Source: Pelagibacterium halotolerans B2 (GTDB lineage: Bacteria; Pseudomonadota; Alphaproteobacteria; Rhizobiales; Devosiaceae). From it: a stretch of DNA of 64,000 bases. A program made the translations under genes and the position numbers. Under the pieces are notes generated by a model. It was not told the DNA's origin. It saw nothing but the letters and a program-made list of their open reading frames with translations, and did not search any database. The stretch covers positions 744,001-808,000 of the forward strand of contig NC_016078.1 in assembly GCF_000230555.1 (NCBI RefSeq), read 5' to 3'. Of this stretch, positions 25,031 to 34,890 are shown in pieces. Each line of letters opens with the position of its first letter. Position 1 is the first letter of the stretch.

Positions 25031-26146
25031 ATGTCGGCAAAGTTCAAGTCGTTTATCACCGATCTTCTTGCCCAAATTGACATCGAAATCGGCGGCTCCA
25101 GGCCTTGGGATATCCAGGTTCATGACGACCGGCTGTTCAGCCGCGTGATGACCCAGGGCACCCTTGGGCTGGGCGAAGCCTATATGGATGGCTGGTGGGA
25201 CAGCGAGGCGATCGACCAGTTTTTATACCGATGCCTGACGGGACAGCTACAGAGCAAGGTCAAGTTCGATCCGGCGCTGGCGCTTCTGACCATCAAGGGC
25301 ATGGTGCTCAATCCCCAGCGGCTGCATGTGCGCGAAGTGGGCGAAAAGCACTATGACATCGGCAACGATCTTTACAGGCGCATGCTCGATCCGCGCATGA
25401 TCTATTCGTGCGGATATTGGCGCGAAGCGGAAACACTCGATGCGGCGCAGGAAGCCAAACTCGACCTGATCTGCCGCAAGATCGGCCTCAAGGAGGGCAT
25501 GCGCATCCTCGATATCGGCTCGGGCTGGGGCGGCCTTCTCAAATTCGCGGCCGAGCGTTATGGCGTCTCGGGGCTGGGAATCACGGTTTCCAAGGAACAG
25601 ATGGCCTACGCCAACGAAACGCGGGGCGACCTGCCCATCGAAACCAGGCTCATGGACTATATGGACCTCGATGGCCAGTTCGACAGGATCGTCTCGGTCG
25701 GCATGTTCGAGCATGTGGGCTACAAGAACTACCGTCCCTATTTCTCCAAGGTCAGCGAATTGCTGTCCGATGACGGGCTGTTTCTTTTGCACACGATCGG
25801 CGGCAGCCTGACACGCAGGGCTGGTGAGCCCTGGCTGGAAAAATACATATTCCCCAACGGCATGCTGCCCTCGCCCAAACAGGTCGCGACAGCGGTGGAA
25901 GGCAAGCTGATCATGGAGGACTGGCACAATTTCGGCGCAGACTACGATCCGACGCTCATGGCGTGGTATCGGAATTTCGAGGCCGCGTGGCCCGAGATTT
26001 CCGAAAACTACGGCGAGCGCTTCCATCGCATGTGGCGCTATTACCTTTTGAGTTGCGCCGCCATATTCCGCGCCCGCTGGGTGCATCTGTGGCAGGTGGT
26101 CTATTCAAAGGACGGGCTGCAGGGTGGATATCTGTCGGTGCGCTAA
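25031..26146 (+). CDS. Cyclopropane-fatty-acyl-phospholipid synthase family protein
   Basis: SAM-dependent enzyme of 371 residues that adds a methylene bridge across double bonds of membrane phospholipid acyl chains. Visible are the N-terminal lipid-binding part with GLGEAYMDGWWD, the substrate segment EKHYDIGNDLYRRMLD, SAM-binding LDIGSGWGGL, and FEHVGYKNYRPYF with the active-site region. The ATG at 25031 fits the family start better than the in-frame ATG at 24998. The stop overlaps that of the convergent AEC transporter by 4 bp. Confidence 0.92.
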   Translation: MSAKFKSFITDLLAQIDIEIGGSRPWDIQVHDDRLFSRVMTQGTLGLGEAYMDGWWDSEAIDQFLYRCLTGQLQSKVKFDPALALLTIKGMVLNPQRLHVREVGEKHYDIGNDLYRRMLDPRMIYSCGYWREAETLDAAQEAKLDLICRKIGLKEGMRILDIGSGWGGLLKFAAERYGVSGLGITVSKEQMAYANETRGDLPIETRLMDYMDLDGQFDRIVSVGMFEHVGYKNYRPYFSKVSELLSDDGLFLLHTIGGSLTRRAGEPWLEKYIFPNGMLPSPKQVATAVEGKLIMEDWHNFGADYDPTLMAWYRNFEAAWPEISENYGERFHRMWRYYLLSCAAIFRARWVHLWQVVYSKDGLQGGYLSVR

Positions 26147-27084
26147 AGCCCGGCGCCAACAAGGGGCGCGAGAAACACCAGCGTAATCGGGACGGTTACG
26201 ACCCCTAAAACCGTTTGGAACGCGATGATGCCCGCCATAAGGGGTGCATCGCCGCCCAGTTGCCGTGCCATGACATAGGCCGACGATGCCGTGGGCAGGC
26301 ACTGGATCAACAGCACCACCAACGCCGCCGGCCCCGTCAGCCCGACGGCGAGACAGATCGCGGCAGTGAGGGCCGGAATGAGCAGGAAACGCGCGGCGGT
26401 TGCGACCAGGGCGGGGCGGATGCCGCGCCCCAGCGCTTCCCAGTTCAGTGCCGCACCGACGCACAAAAGGCCGATCGGCAGGGCCGCCTGACCCATGGCC
26501 TGCATGAAGCCTTCGAGGCCGGCAGGCAAAGCGATGCCGGTCAGTCGCAGGATGACCCCCGCCACGCAACCCAGAATCAATGGATTGAAGGCTATGGATT
26601 TGACCACGCCCATGGCGGAGGGCTGGCGATCGCCATAACGGGCGAAAACCAGCGAACACACGATGTTGACGGTGGGAACCAGGATGGCGTTGACGACGGC
26701 CGCCAGCGCCGCGCCGGGCACGCCAAGCAACCCGACGGCGGCGGTGACGCCGACGTAATTGTTAAAGCGTATGCCACCCTGGACCACCGAAGTCAGGGCC
26801 GGGCCGTCGAACCGCGTTATCCGGTTGGCGGCAAGGAGAACCAATGTTCCGATCACCGCCGGACTGACCAGCCCCGCAGCGATCAGCCCGATGGGAGCCT
26901 CGGAAAGGTCGGCCTTGTAAAGCCCGTGAGCAAACAGCAGCGGGAGAAGGACGAAATAGGCAAGCCGCTCGGCCTGCGGCCAGAATCCCTCACCCAGAAA
27001 GCCGAAACGCTTGAGCAGGTGCCCAAGCGTGATGATGAGCGCGATGGGCAGCAGGGCGGAAAAGATAAGAGCGAGCATGGACAT
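26143..27084 (-). CDS. AEC-family (auxin efflux carrier-like) transporter
   Basis: Integral membrane protein of 313 residues with about ten helices in two five-helix halves, as in the AEC/bile-acid transporter fold; the short NRITRF and QGGIRFNNYVGV segments and the half-repeat are typical. Bacterial members export or import dicarboxylates or amino acids. The open frame begins with a TTG at 27102; the ATG at 27084 is chosen as the more likely start, though neither has a good ribosome site. The gene is divergent from the rhodanese and convergent with the cyclopropane synthase. Substrate unknown. Confidence 0.85.
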   Translation of the reverse strand: MSMLALIFSALLPIALIITLGHLLKRFGFLGEGFWPQAERLAYFVLLPLLFAHGLYKADLSEAPIGLIAAGLVSPAVIGTLVLLAANRITRFDGPALTSVVQGGIRFNNYVGVTAAVGLLGVPGAALAAVVNAILVPTVNIVCSLVFARYGDRQPSAMGVVKSIAFNPLILGCVAGVILRLTGIALPAGLEGFMQAMGQAALPIGLLCVGAALNWEALGRGIRPALVATAARFLLIPALTAAICLAVGLTGPAALVVLLIQCLPTASSAYVMARQLGGDAPLMAGIIAFQTVLGVVTVPITLVFLAPLVGAGL

Positions 27085-27301
27085 CCAGACATCAAGGAGC
27101 AAGCGTTTTTAGCGGCCACTATCGGATCGGCCAAGCTCTACCTGTTCGGTCGGGATTTTCCACAGCGGGCAATTCCATGCTCATGGCGAACCATTTCCTG
27201 GCAGGCTTTTTTGCTCCTCACACAATTTTTGATCGCCCAGCCCTCGCACCTTCATCGCCATTGAGCGATAATGGGACAACAGAACAATCGGGAGATTTTT
27301 T

Positions 27302-28204
27302 ATGCGCCTGACCGTAACGGCACTGGCCATTTCCGCAGCGCTGACCGTACCGGCCCTCGCTCAATCCGAAGTCACGCCTTTGGTCGATGCCAACTGGCTG
27401 ATCGAAAATGCCGGGGCTGACAACGTGGTCATCCTCGACATTCGCGACAATATCGAAGGCACCGATCTGGGTGAATTGCCCTATGTCGCCAATTCGGTTG
27501 TCGCCCCGTACGGTTCGGCCGGTTGGCGCACCGAAATTGAAGGCGTTCCGGGGCAGATCCCGCCCGTCGAACAGGTTGCCGAACTGATCGGCTCGCTCGG
27601 GATCGACAATGACGATCACGTGGTGATCCTGCCCTGGGGCACCGATTCCTCGGAAATCGGCGGCGCCACGCGCGTTTATTGGACCTTCAAATATCTCGGC
27701 CATGACGAGGTTTCGATCCTCGATGGCGGCTGGCGCCAGTTCGATGCGGCCGGCGGCGAACGCGTTGCGGAACTTGCAGCGCCCGAAGCGGCCGAATTTA
27801 CCGCCGACGTGCGCCCCGAACTGATCGCCACCACCGACGACGTCCTCGAAGCGCTCGAAAACGGCACGGCGCTGGTCGATGGCCGTCCTGTGGAACAGCA
27901 TCTGGGCCAGTCCAAGAGCCCGGTGGTTGCCACGGCGGGCACGATCCCCGGCTCGGTCAACATTCCGCACTCTGAATTCTACAGCTCGGAATATGCCCGC
28001 TTTGCCCAGCCCGATACCGTGGCTGCGCTGCTCGAAGCGGTGAACGTAACCTCGGATGAAGACAGCATCGTCTTCTGCAACACCGGCCACTGGGCGTCGG
28101 TCGCCTGGTTCGGCCTGCACGAAATCCTCGGCAATGAAAACGCCTCGATGTATGACGGCTCGATGGCTGAATGGACAGCCGACCCGTCACGTCCGGTAGA
28201 ATAA
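27302..28204 (+). CDS. Exported tandem-domain rhodanese (thiosulfate sulfurtransferase)
   Basis: A 300-residue protein with a signal peptide (about 1-20, ending PALAQ) and two rhodanese domains. The first is inactive. The second has the active-site cysteine in IVFCNTGHWAS and the preceding DGRPVEQHLG and PGSVNIPHSEF segments. It transfers sulfane sulfur from thiosulfate to a thiol acceptor in the periplasm. It precedes the YeeE/TsuA-like transporter by 93 bp, but a strong terminator separates them. Context suggests thiosulfate use as a sulfur source (inference). Confidence 0.88.
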   Translation: MRLTVTALAISAALTVPALAQSEVTPLVDANWLIENAGADNVVILDIRDNIEGTDLGELPYVANSVVAPYGSAGWRTEIEGVPGQIPPVEQVAELIGSLGIDNDDHVVILPWGTDSSEIGGATRVYWTFKYLGHDEVSILDGGWRQFDAAGGERVAELAAPEAAEFTADVRPELIATTDDVLEALENGTALVDGRPVEQHLGQSKSPVVATAGTIPGSVNIPHSEFYSSEYARFAQPDTVAALLEAVNVTSDEDSIVFCNTGHWASVAWFGLHEILGNENASMYDGSMAEWTADPSRPVE

Positions 28205-28230
28205 TCGGTAGACCTCCAGTCCGGCCCTTG

Positions 28231-28263
28231 CAGATGCCCCGATGTTCGGGGCATCTGTTGTTT
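28231..28263 (+). terminator. Rho-independent terminator after the rhodanese
   Basis: Perfect 11-bp stem CAGATGCCCCG / CGGGGCATCTG with a 5-base loop, followed by TTGTTT. It lies between two functionally related genes on the same strand, so it may act as a partial terminator that lowers expression of the downstream genes. Confidence 0.8.
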
Positions 28264-28297
28264 CGCTGAAAAGCCTGCTCATTTTTGAAAGATCGAC

Positions 28298-29512
28298 ATG
28301 TCTGACGTCGCTCTCGATCGCCCATCCTATCTTCCCGCCGCGGTGTCCGATCGGGGCCCAACGCTGGTTACCGGGCTGGGACTGATCCTCGGTTTCATCG
28401 CCATCTGGTATCTCGTCGATCTGCGGCAGGCCTCCCTGTTCGCCATCGGCGGCGGGCTGGGTGCCGCGCTCTATCACGGTGCTTTCGGCTTTACCGGCGG
28501 CTGGCGCCGCATGGTGGTGGAAAAGCGCGGCCGCGGCATGCGCGCCCAGATGCTCATGATCGGGGTTACCGCGATAGCCATGATGCCGCTTCTGGCGGCC
28601 GGCGATCTCGGTGGGCAGCCGCTCGTGGGCGCGCTGGCGCCGGTCGGTGTCTCGGTCATCGTCGGCGCGACGATGTTCGGCTTCGGCATGCAACTGGGCG
28701 GTGGCTGCGGATCGGGTACGCTGTTCACGGTCGGCGGCGGATCGGCGCGCATGCTGGTGACGCTGGCCTTCTTTATCGTCGGTGCGGTGCTCGGCACGGC
28801 TCACCTGCCGTTCTGGCTCGAAACGCCTTCGTTTGGCGTTATCGATGCGCGGGTGCAGTTCGGGCTGCCCGTCGCCATCGGCCTGACAATCATTGCCCTT
28901 TCGCTCGTTGCCATCGTTACCGCTGTGATCGAAAAGCGCGCGCACGGTAATCTCGAACCCGAGCCCGCGCCCAAGCGTCCAGGCTGGTCATGGCTGCTCT
29001 ATGGTCCCTGGCCGCTGGTCGGGGCAGGGCTGGTGCTGGCCATCCTCAATATCGCGACCCTGCTGGTGGCCGGCCATCCGTGGTCGATCACCTATGGTTT
29101 CGGGTTGTGGGGCGCAAAGATTGCCGATGCCGTCGGTATTCCCGTCGCGACCTGGGAATTCTGGACCTGGCCGGCTCAGGCTCAGGCGCTCAATTCCTCG
29201 GTTCTGACCGATAACACTTCGGTCATGGATTTCGGCATCATCCTTGGCGCCGGTCTAGCCGCCGCGCTGGCCGGAAAATTTGCTCCCAAGGCCAAACTGC
29301 CGCTCGGTTCGCTGATCGCAGCCGCCGTGGGCGGCATCCTGATGGGCTATGGTGCCCGGCTTTCGTTTGGCTGCAACATCGGCGCGCTGTTTTCCGGCAT
29401 CGCCTCGGGCAGCCTGCATGGCTGGCTGTGGTTTGTCTGTGCCTTTGTCGGTTCGTTTATCGGCATCTGGGCCCGCCCTCTGTTCGGACTTGATGGATTC
29501 GCCAAGAAATGA
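28298..29512 (+). CDS. YeeE/YedE-family transporter (TsuA-like, thiosulfate uptake)
   Basis: Inner-membrane protein of 404 residues with about ten helices. Two conserved cysteine motifs lie in the transport path: GGGCGSGTLFTVGGG and SFGCNIGALFSG, as in TsuA, which moves thiosulfate by transient contacts with cysteines. A rhodanese gene upstream fits this substrate. The 3' end overlaps the next gene by 4 bp (ATGA), so it is coupled to the Cys/Pro-rich protein. No separate TsuB-like gene is present. Confidence 0.88.
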   Translation: MSDVALDRPSYLPAAVSDRGPTLVTGLGLILGFIAIWYLVDLRQASLFAIGGGLGAALYHGAFGFTGGWRRMVVEKRGRGMRAQMLMIGVTAIAMMPLLAAGDLGGQPLVGALAPVGVSVIVGATMFGFGMQLGGGCGSGTLFTVGGGSARMLVTLAFFIVGAVLGTAHLPFWLETPSFGVIDARVQFGLPVAIGLTIIALSLVAIVTAVIEKRAHGNLEPEPAPKRPGWSWLLYGPWPLVGAGLVLAILNIATLLVAGHPWSITYGFGLWGAKIADAVGIPVATWEFWTWPAQAQALNSSVLTDNTSVMDFGIILGAGLAAALAGKFAPKAKLPLGSLIAAAVGGILMGYGARLSFGCNIGALFSGIASGSLHGWLWFVCAFVGSFIGIWARPLFGLDGFAKK

Positions 29513-29952
29513 CCACCGGACGTAACACCCTCCTGTTCGGTGCGGCGCTGGCCGTCGGCACCGTGGCTATCGCCGCCGACCACATCTCCAACCCGGTCGT
29601 CCGCGCCTCAAACCCCGTGGCGCAGAGCGAAGCGGGCACCGCAAGCCCCGCCGTCGCGCCCTGTGCCGCTGGTGCCCCCTGCGCAGCCGGTGCGCCTGTC
29701 GCTGCGGCCCCTTGCGCTGCCGGGGCTCCCGTAGCGGCGGCCCCCTGCGCGGCGGGGGCGCCGTTAGCCTCCGCCCCGCCGCCGCCTGCGCCAATGCCCG
29801 AGGAACCGGCAAGCCAGCTTGCCGCTCCGCCCCCGCCGCCCGCGCCCATGCCCGAACCGGAAGAGGCCGAACCCGAACTGGCCCCGCCGCCTCCGCCTCC
29901 AGCCGCGATGCCCGAGGGGGCGACCGAAGCACCCGATCTCGTGGTGAACTGA
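29509..29952 (+). CDS. Cys/Ala/Pro-repeat membrane-anchored or exported protein
   Basis: A 147-residue protein not assignable to a known family. Residues 8-22 form a hydrophobic signal or anchor. Residues 51-87 hold four APCAAGAP-type repeats, with the protein's only cysteines at 52, 58, 69 and 80. Residues 89-137 are three PPPPPAPMPE-type proline stretches separated by acidic linkers. This layout suggests a flexible periplasmic arm carrying four thiols. It overlaps the TsuA-like gene by 4 bp and the next gene by one base, so it belongs to the thiosulfate operon; a sulfur-carrier or handoff role is my inference only. Confidence 0.7.
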   Translation: MTTGRNTLLFGAALAVGTVAIAADHISNPVVRASNPVAQSEAGTASPAVAPCAAGAPCAAGAPVAAAPCAAGAPVAAAPCAAGAPLASAPPPPAPMPEEPASQLAAPPPPPAPMPEPEEAEPELAPPPPPPAAMPEGATEAPDLVVN

Positions 29953-30533
29953 TGAGTGATGCCCGCCAGCAGGCCATGCACGAAATCGCTTTCTGCGAAT
30001 CGGTGCTCGCCAAGGGCGGACTCACGGTCCTGACCGAAACCCTGCGCGATGCGCCCGACATTTCGGTCTGGACCCATTACCCCAAGGACGACGTCTTCGA
30101 TCCGCAAACCGGAGCGCAATGGTTTTACCATTCACACCCCGCCGACGACCCCGACGGGGCGATCGAGCACGGTCATTTTCACTGTTTCGTGCGCCCGCAG
30201 GGCACCAGCGGTCCCATCCACCACCTGATCGCCATTGGCGTCGATCCCTTCGGCAAGCTCAAGCGGCTGTTCACGGTCAACCAATGGGTGGTGGGCGACG
30301 ACTGGCTCGACGCCGCGCCCACAATTGCGCTGCTGGAAAAATTCGACGTTCACATGCCGCGCCCCTCCTATCTGGTCAATCGCTGGCTGACGGCGGTGCT
30401 GGCCGCTTACGATGACGAGATTCGGACGCTGATTCACGAGCGCGACAGAACTCTCGCCGCACACCGTCCCGAGGGCGATATCGCCGTGCGGGACGACAAG
30501 AGTCTCGAAGTCACCTCCGAACTAATACTTTAG
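29952..30533 (+). CDS. HxH-motif protein, DUF6969-like, function unknown
   Basis: A 193-residue cytoplasmic protein; the pattern WFYHSHP followed by EHGHFHCFVRP suggests a metal-binding site, and I associate it tentatively with DUF6969. The start ATG overlaps the upstream stop (TGATG at 29950-29954), placing it as the last gene of the thiosulfate operon. No signal peptide or membrane helix. The reaction is unknown; a dioxygenase-like or hydrolase-like role is possible given the clustered histidines. Confidence 0.7.
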   Translation: MSDARQQAMHEIAFCESVLAKGGLTVLTETLRDAPDISVWTHYPKDDVFDPQTGAQWFYHSHPADDPDGAIEHGHFHCFVRPQGTSGPIHHLIAIGVDPFGKLKRLFTVNQWVVGDDWLDAAPTIALLEKFDVHMPRPSYLVNRWLTAVLAAYDDEIRTLIHERDRTLAAHRPEGDIAVRDDKSLEVTSELIL

Positions 30534-30537
30534 AGTA

Positions 30538-30557
30538 TCCGTTCAGGTTTTAACGGA
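30538..30557 (+). terminator. Weak hairpin after the thiosulfate operon
   Basis: TCCGTT and AACGGA flank an 8-base loop containing GGTTTT, five bases after the stop codon. The stem is only 6 bp, so terminator function is uncertain. Confidence 0.3.
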
Positions 30558-30578
30558 ACCGCTTGTCGTCCTCTCCGT

Positions 30579-30672
30579 CGCTGCCCCGGCGAAAGCCGGG
30601 GTCCAGAAGCGCGAACCGAGGCACCAGCGTTTGGAGCAGCTCTCATGGGCCCCGGCTTTCGCCCGGGCAGCG
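30579..30672. repeat. Inverted palindromic repeat pair (94 bp)
   Basis: CGCTGCCCCGGCGAAAGCC (left) and its near-complement GGCTTTCGCCCGGGCAGCG (right) face each other. Each arm contains its own small hairpin (CCCCGGC-GAAA-GCCGGGG). The same short palindrome occurs inside the tandem block near 20750 and 21080. A typical alphaproteobacterial intergenic palindrome. Confidence 0.7.
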
Positions 30673-30750
30673 CAAGAGGAAAAGGGTGCTTGCGTAATTA
30701 AGGGCTCCGGCTGTCTCTTTGTCGTCAAACAGCTACTTTTGTGCTCAGAC

Positions 30751-30785
30751 TTGCCAAATGGCATTATTCTTCCTATTTTATGCCA
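30751..30785 (+). promoter_or_regulatory. Promoter and operator of the toxin-antitoxin operon
   Basis: TTGCCA (30751-30756), 17 bp, TATTTT (30774-30779). TGCCA (30752), TGGCA (30759) and TGCCA (30781) half-sites cover the promoter, as expected where an antitoxin represses its own operon. Predicted transcription start about 12 bp before the antitoxin ATG. Confidence 0.5.
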
Positions 30786-30797
30786 AGAGGTAAAACC

Positions 30798-31208
30798 ATG
30801 CTCCACGAACTACCCAGAGCCGACGCCGCCCCCGAGCGTCCCCAGATCACGGCGACCGAAGCCGCCGCCATGGCGCGCACGGTTGTAAACCTGTTTGCGC
30901 GTTGGGATCTTTCGGACGCCGAGGCGCGGGAAATCCTTGGGGGCCTCGCCGCCCGCACCTATGCGCGCTGGAAAGCAGGGGAGGTGGGGCGCATCGACCG
31001 CGATCTGGCGACTCGCCTGTCGCTGCTCATGGGCATCCACAAGGGGTTGCGTTATCTCTTTACCGATCCGGCGCGCGGTTACGCTTGGGTCAAAAAGACA
31101 AATTCGGCGCTCGGTGGTCGCACACCGGTCGATATCATGGCCGAAGGTTCCATTTTCGCGCTGGCCCGCATCCGCAGCTATCTCGACGCCGAACGGGGCG
31201 GCTGGTGA
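30798..31208 (+). CDS. Xre/MbcA/ParS-type antitoxin
   Basis: A 136-residue antitoxin with an N-terminal Xre-like helix-turn-helix (about 25-80, including LFARWDLSDAEAREILGGLA) and the C-terminal MbcA/ParS toxin-binding domain that ends ALGGRTPVDIMAEGS. It blocks the RES toxin and represses the operon. AGAGG seven bases before the ATG at 30798 is the reason for this start rather than the ATG at 30780. The stop codon overlaps the toxin GTG by 4 bp (GTGA). Confidence 0.87.
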   Translation: MLHELPRADAAPERPQITATEAAAMARTVVNLFARWDLSDAEAREILGGLAARTYARWKAGEVGRIDRDLATRLSLLMGIHKGLRYLFTDPARGYAWVKKTNSALGGRTPVDIMAEGSIFALARIRSYLDAERGGW

Positions 31209-31891
31209 GTGTTCCGCTTACCCCCGTAAAATGGGGCAGGGCGTTTCGGATCATCCGTACCATCTATCCGCCCATAGATCTGTTCGAGGACATCGCCGAC
31301 CCCGCCGATTGGGAGGCGCTGGCATCGGCGGAATCGAAAACCAACCCGCGTGTCTGGGAGCACCTGGGCCGGCTCGACCTGATCCCGCCGCACCGCCGGG
31401 TGGCTGGGCAGGGGGCAAGCTGGCTGATGGCGCCCTTCGTTCATGTCAGCACCGACCGGCCGGGCCGGTTTGCCGACGGGACCTATGGCGTTTACAGCGC
31501 CGGCAGCAGCGAGGAAGTGGCCATCCGCGAAGTGGCCCATCATCACGGTATCGCCATGGCGGCCAGCGCCGAGGAGCCCGGCTGGACCTCGCAATTTCGC
31601 GTTCTGGTCAACGCGCTCGATCTCGACCTGCACGATGTGCGCGGGCGTCCCGATTGTCACCTGCCGGACGATTATGGACCGCCGCAAACGCTCGGCAAGA
31701 CGTTGCGCGCGACCGGCAGCAATGGCGTTATTTACCGCAGCGTGCGCGCACCGGGCGGCGAATGTGTCGGCATCTTCTGGCCCGACCTCATGGAAATCCC
31801 GGTGCAGGGCGACCATTTCGATTTCCACTGGGACGGCACGCGCGTCGACCGCGTGCGCAACTCGAGCACCAGCGCCATCTTCGCCCTGTAA
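31205..31891 (+). CDS. RES-domain toxin (NAD+-degrading)
   Basis: A 228-residue RES toxin. Family members such as MbcT phosphorolyse NAD+, and others ADP-ribosylate targets; the fold resembles ADP-ribosyltransferases. The region WGRAFRIIRT, the RFADGTYGVYSAGSSEEVA block with Tyr and Ser, and the downstream AIREVAHHH carry the residues usual for the family. It starts with GTG at 31205, coupled to the antitoxin. The pair sits directly after a palindromic repeat, a frequent insertion setting for such modules. Confidence 0.87.
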   Translation: MSVPLTPVKWGRAFRIIRTIYPPIDLFEDIADPADWEALASAESKTNPRVWEHLGRLDLIPPHRRVAGQGASWLMAPFVHVSTDRPGRFADGTYGVYSAGSSEEVAIREVAHHHGIAMAASAEEPGWTSQFRVLVNALDLDLHDVRGRPDCHLPDDYGPPQTLGKTLRATGSNGVIYRSVRAPGGECVGIFWPDLMEIPVQGDHFDFHWDGTRVDRVRNSSTSAIFAL

Positions 31892-31920
31892 TTGTGGCCC
31901 CGACCACCCTATATCAAGGC

Positions 31921-31951
31921 TTGACCTTACCATGATGGGAAGCCTTACCGT
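31921..31951 (+). promoter_or_regulatory. CueR-type copper promoter of copA
   Basis: -35 TTGACC (31921-31926) and a weak -10 near TACCGT (31946-31951) are separated by about 19 bp, the long spacing used by MerR-family activators. Between them lies an imperfect dyad CCTTACC-ATGAT-GGGAAGC centred at about 31934, matching the CueR operator pattern. Confidence 0.6.
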
Positions 31952-31977
31952 GGCTTCACACAGTCAAGGATTACGCC

Positions 31978-34469
<2,492 letters not shown>

Positions 34470-34473
<4 letters not shown>

Positions 34474-34859
34474 ACATCGGACAAGCTGCAAAGGCGTCGG
34501 GCGTGACGGCCAAGATGATCCGCTATTACGAATCCATCGACCTCATCACTCCGGCCGACCGGACCGAAAGCAATTACCGCGTCTATGGCACCGACGATAT
34601 TCACACGCTGCGCTTCATCAAGCGGGCCCGCAAGCTGGGCTTTTCCATGGATGAAACCGCGGCGCTTCTGGGCCTCTGGCAGGACAAGTCCCGCGCCAGC
34701 GCCGACGTCAGGGCCATCGCCACCAACCACATCGCCGACCTTGAGCGCAAGATCACCGAGCTCCAGGAAATGGCGGGCACCCTCAAGCACCTCGTCCATT
34801 GCTGCTCGGGCGACGACCGGCCCGACTGTCCTATCCTCGGCCAGCTCGCCGGGGCCTGA
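34470..34859 (+). CDS. cueR: CueR-type MerR-family copper regulator
   Basis: A 129-residue MerR regulator: winged helix ([21 protein letters not shown]), long dimerisation helix, and C-terminal copper loop [13 protein letters not shown], the cysteine pattern of CueR. It activates the copA promoter upstream when Cu(I) is bound. It is translationally coupled to copA, so the operon is autoregulated. Confidence 0.93.
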
Positions 34860-34890
34860 CGAGGAGGGCCGCTGGCGCGGTTCCGTCAGG
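34855..34890. terminator. Inverted repeat between convergent cueR and TRAP genes
   Basis: CCTGACG (34855-34861) and CGTCAGG (34884-34890) form a perfect 7-bp dyad that spans both stop codons. Likely a shared two-way stop signal; no T-run. Confidence 0.35.

Noticed and set aside
30798..31891. Possible link between the RES (NAD+-degrading) toxin and the ADP-ribosylglycohydrolase-like genes
   Set aside because: They are more than 14 kb apart with separate operons and promoters; no shared site was seen, so treating them as one NAD/ADP-ribose system is not supported.
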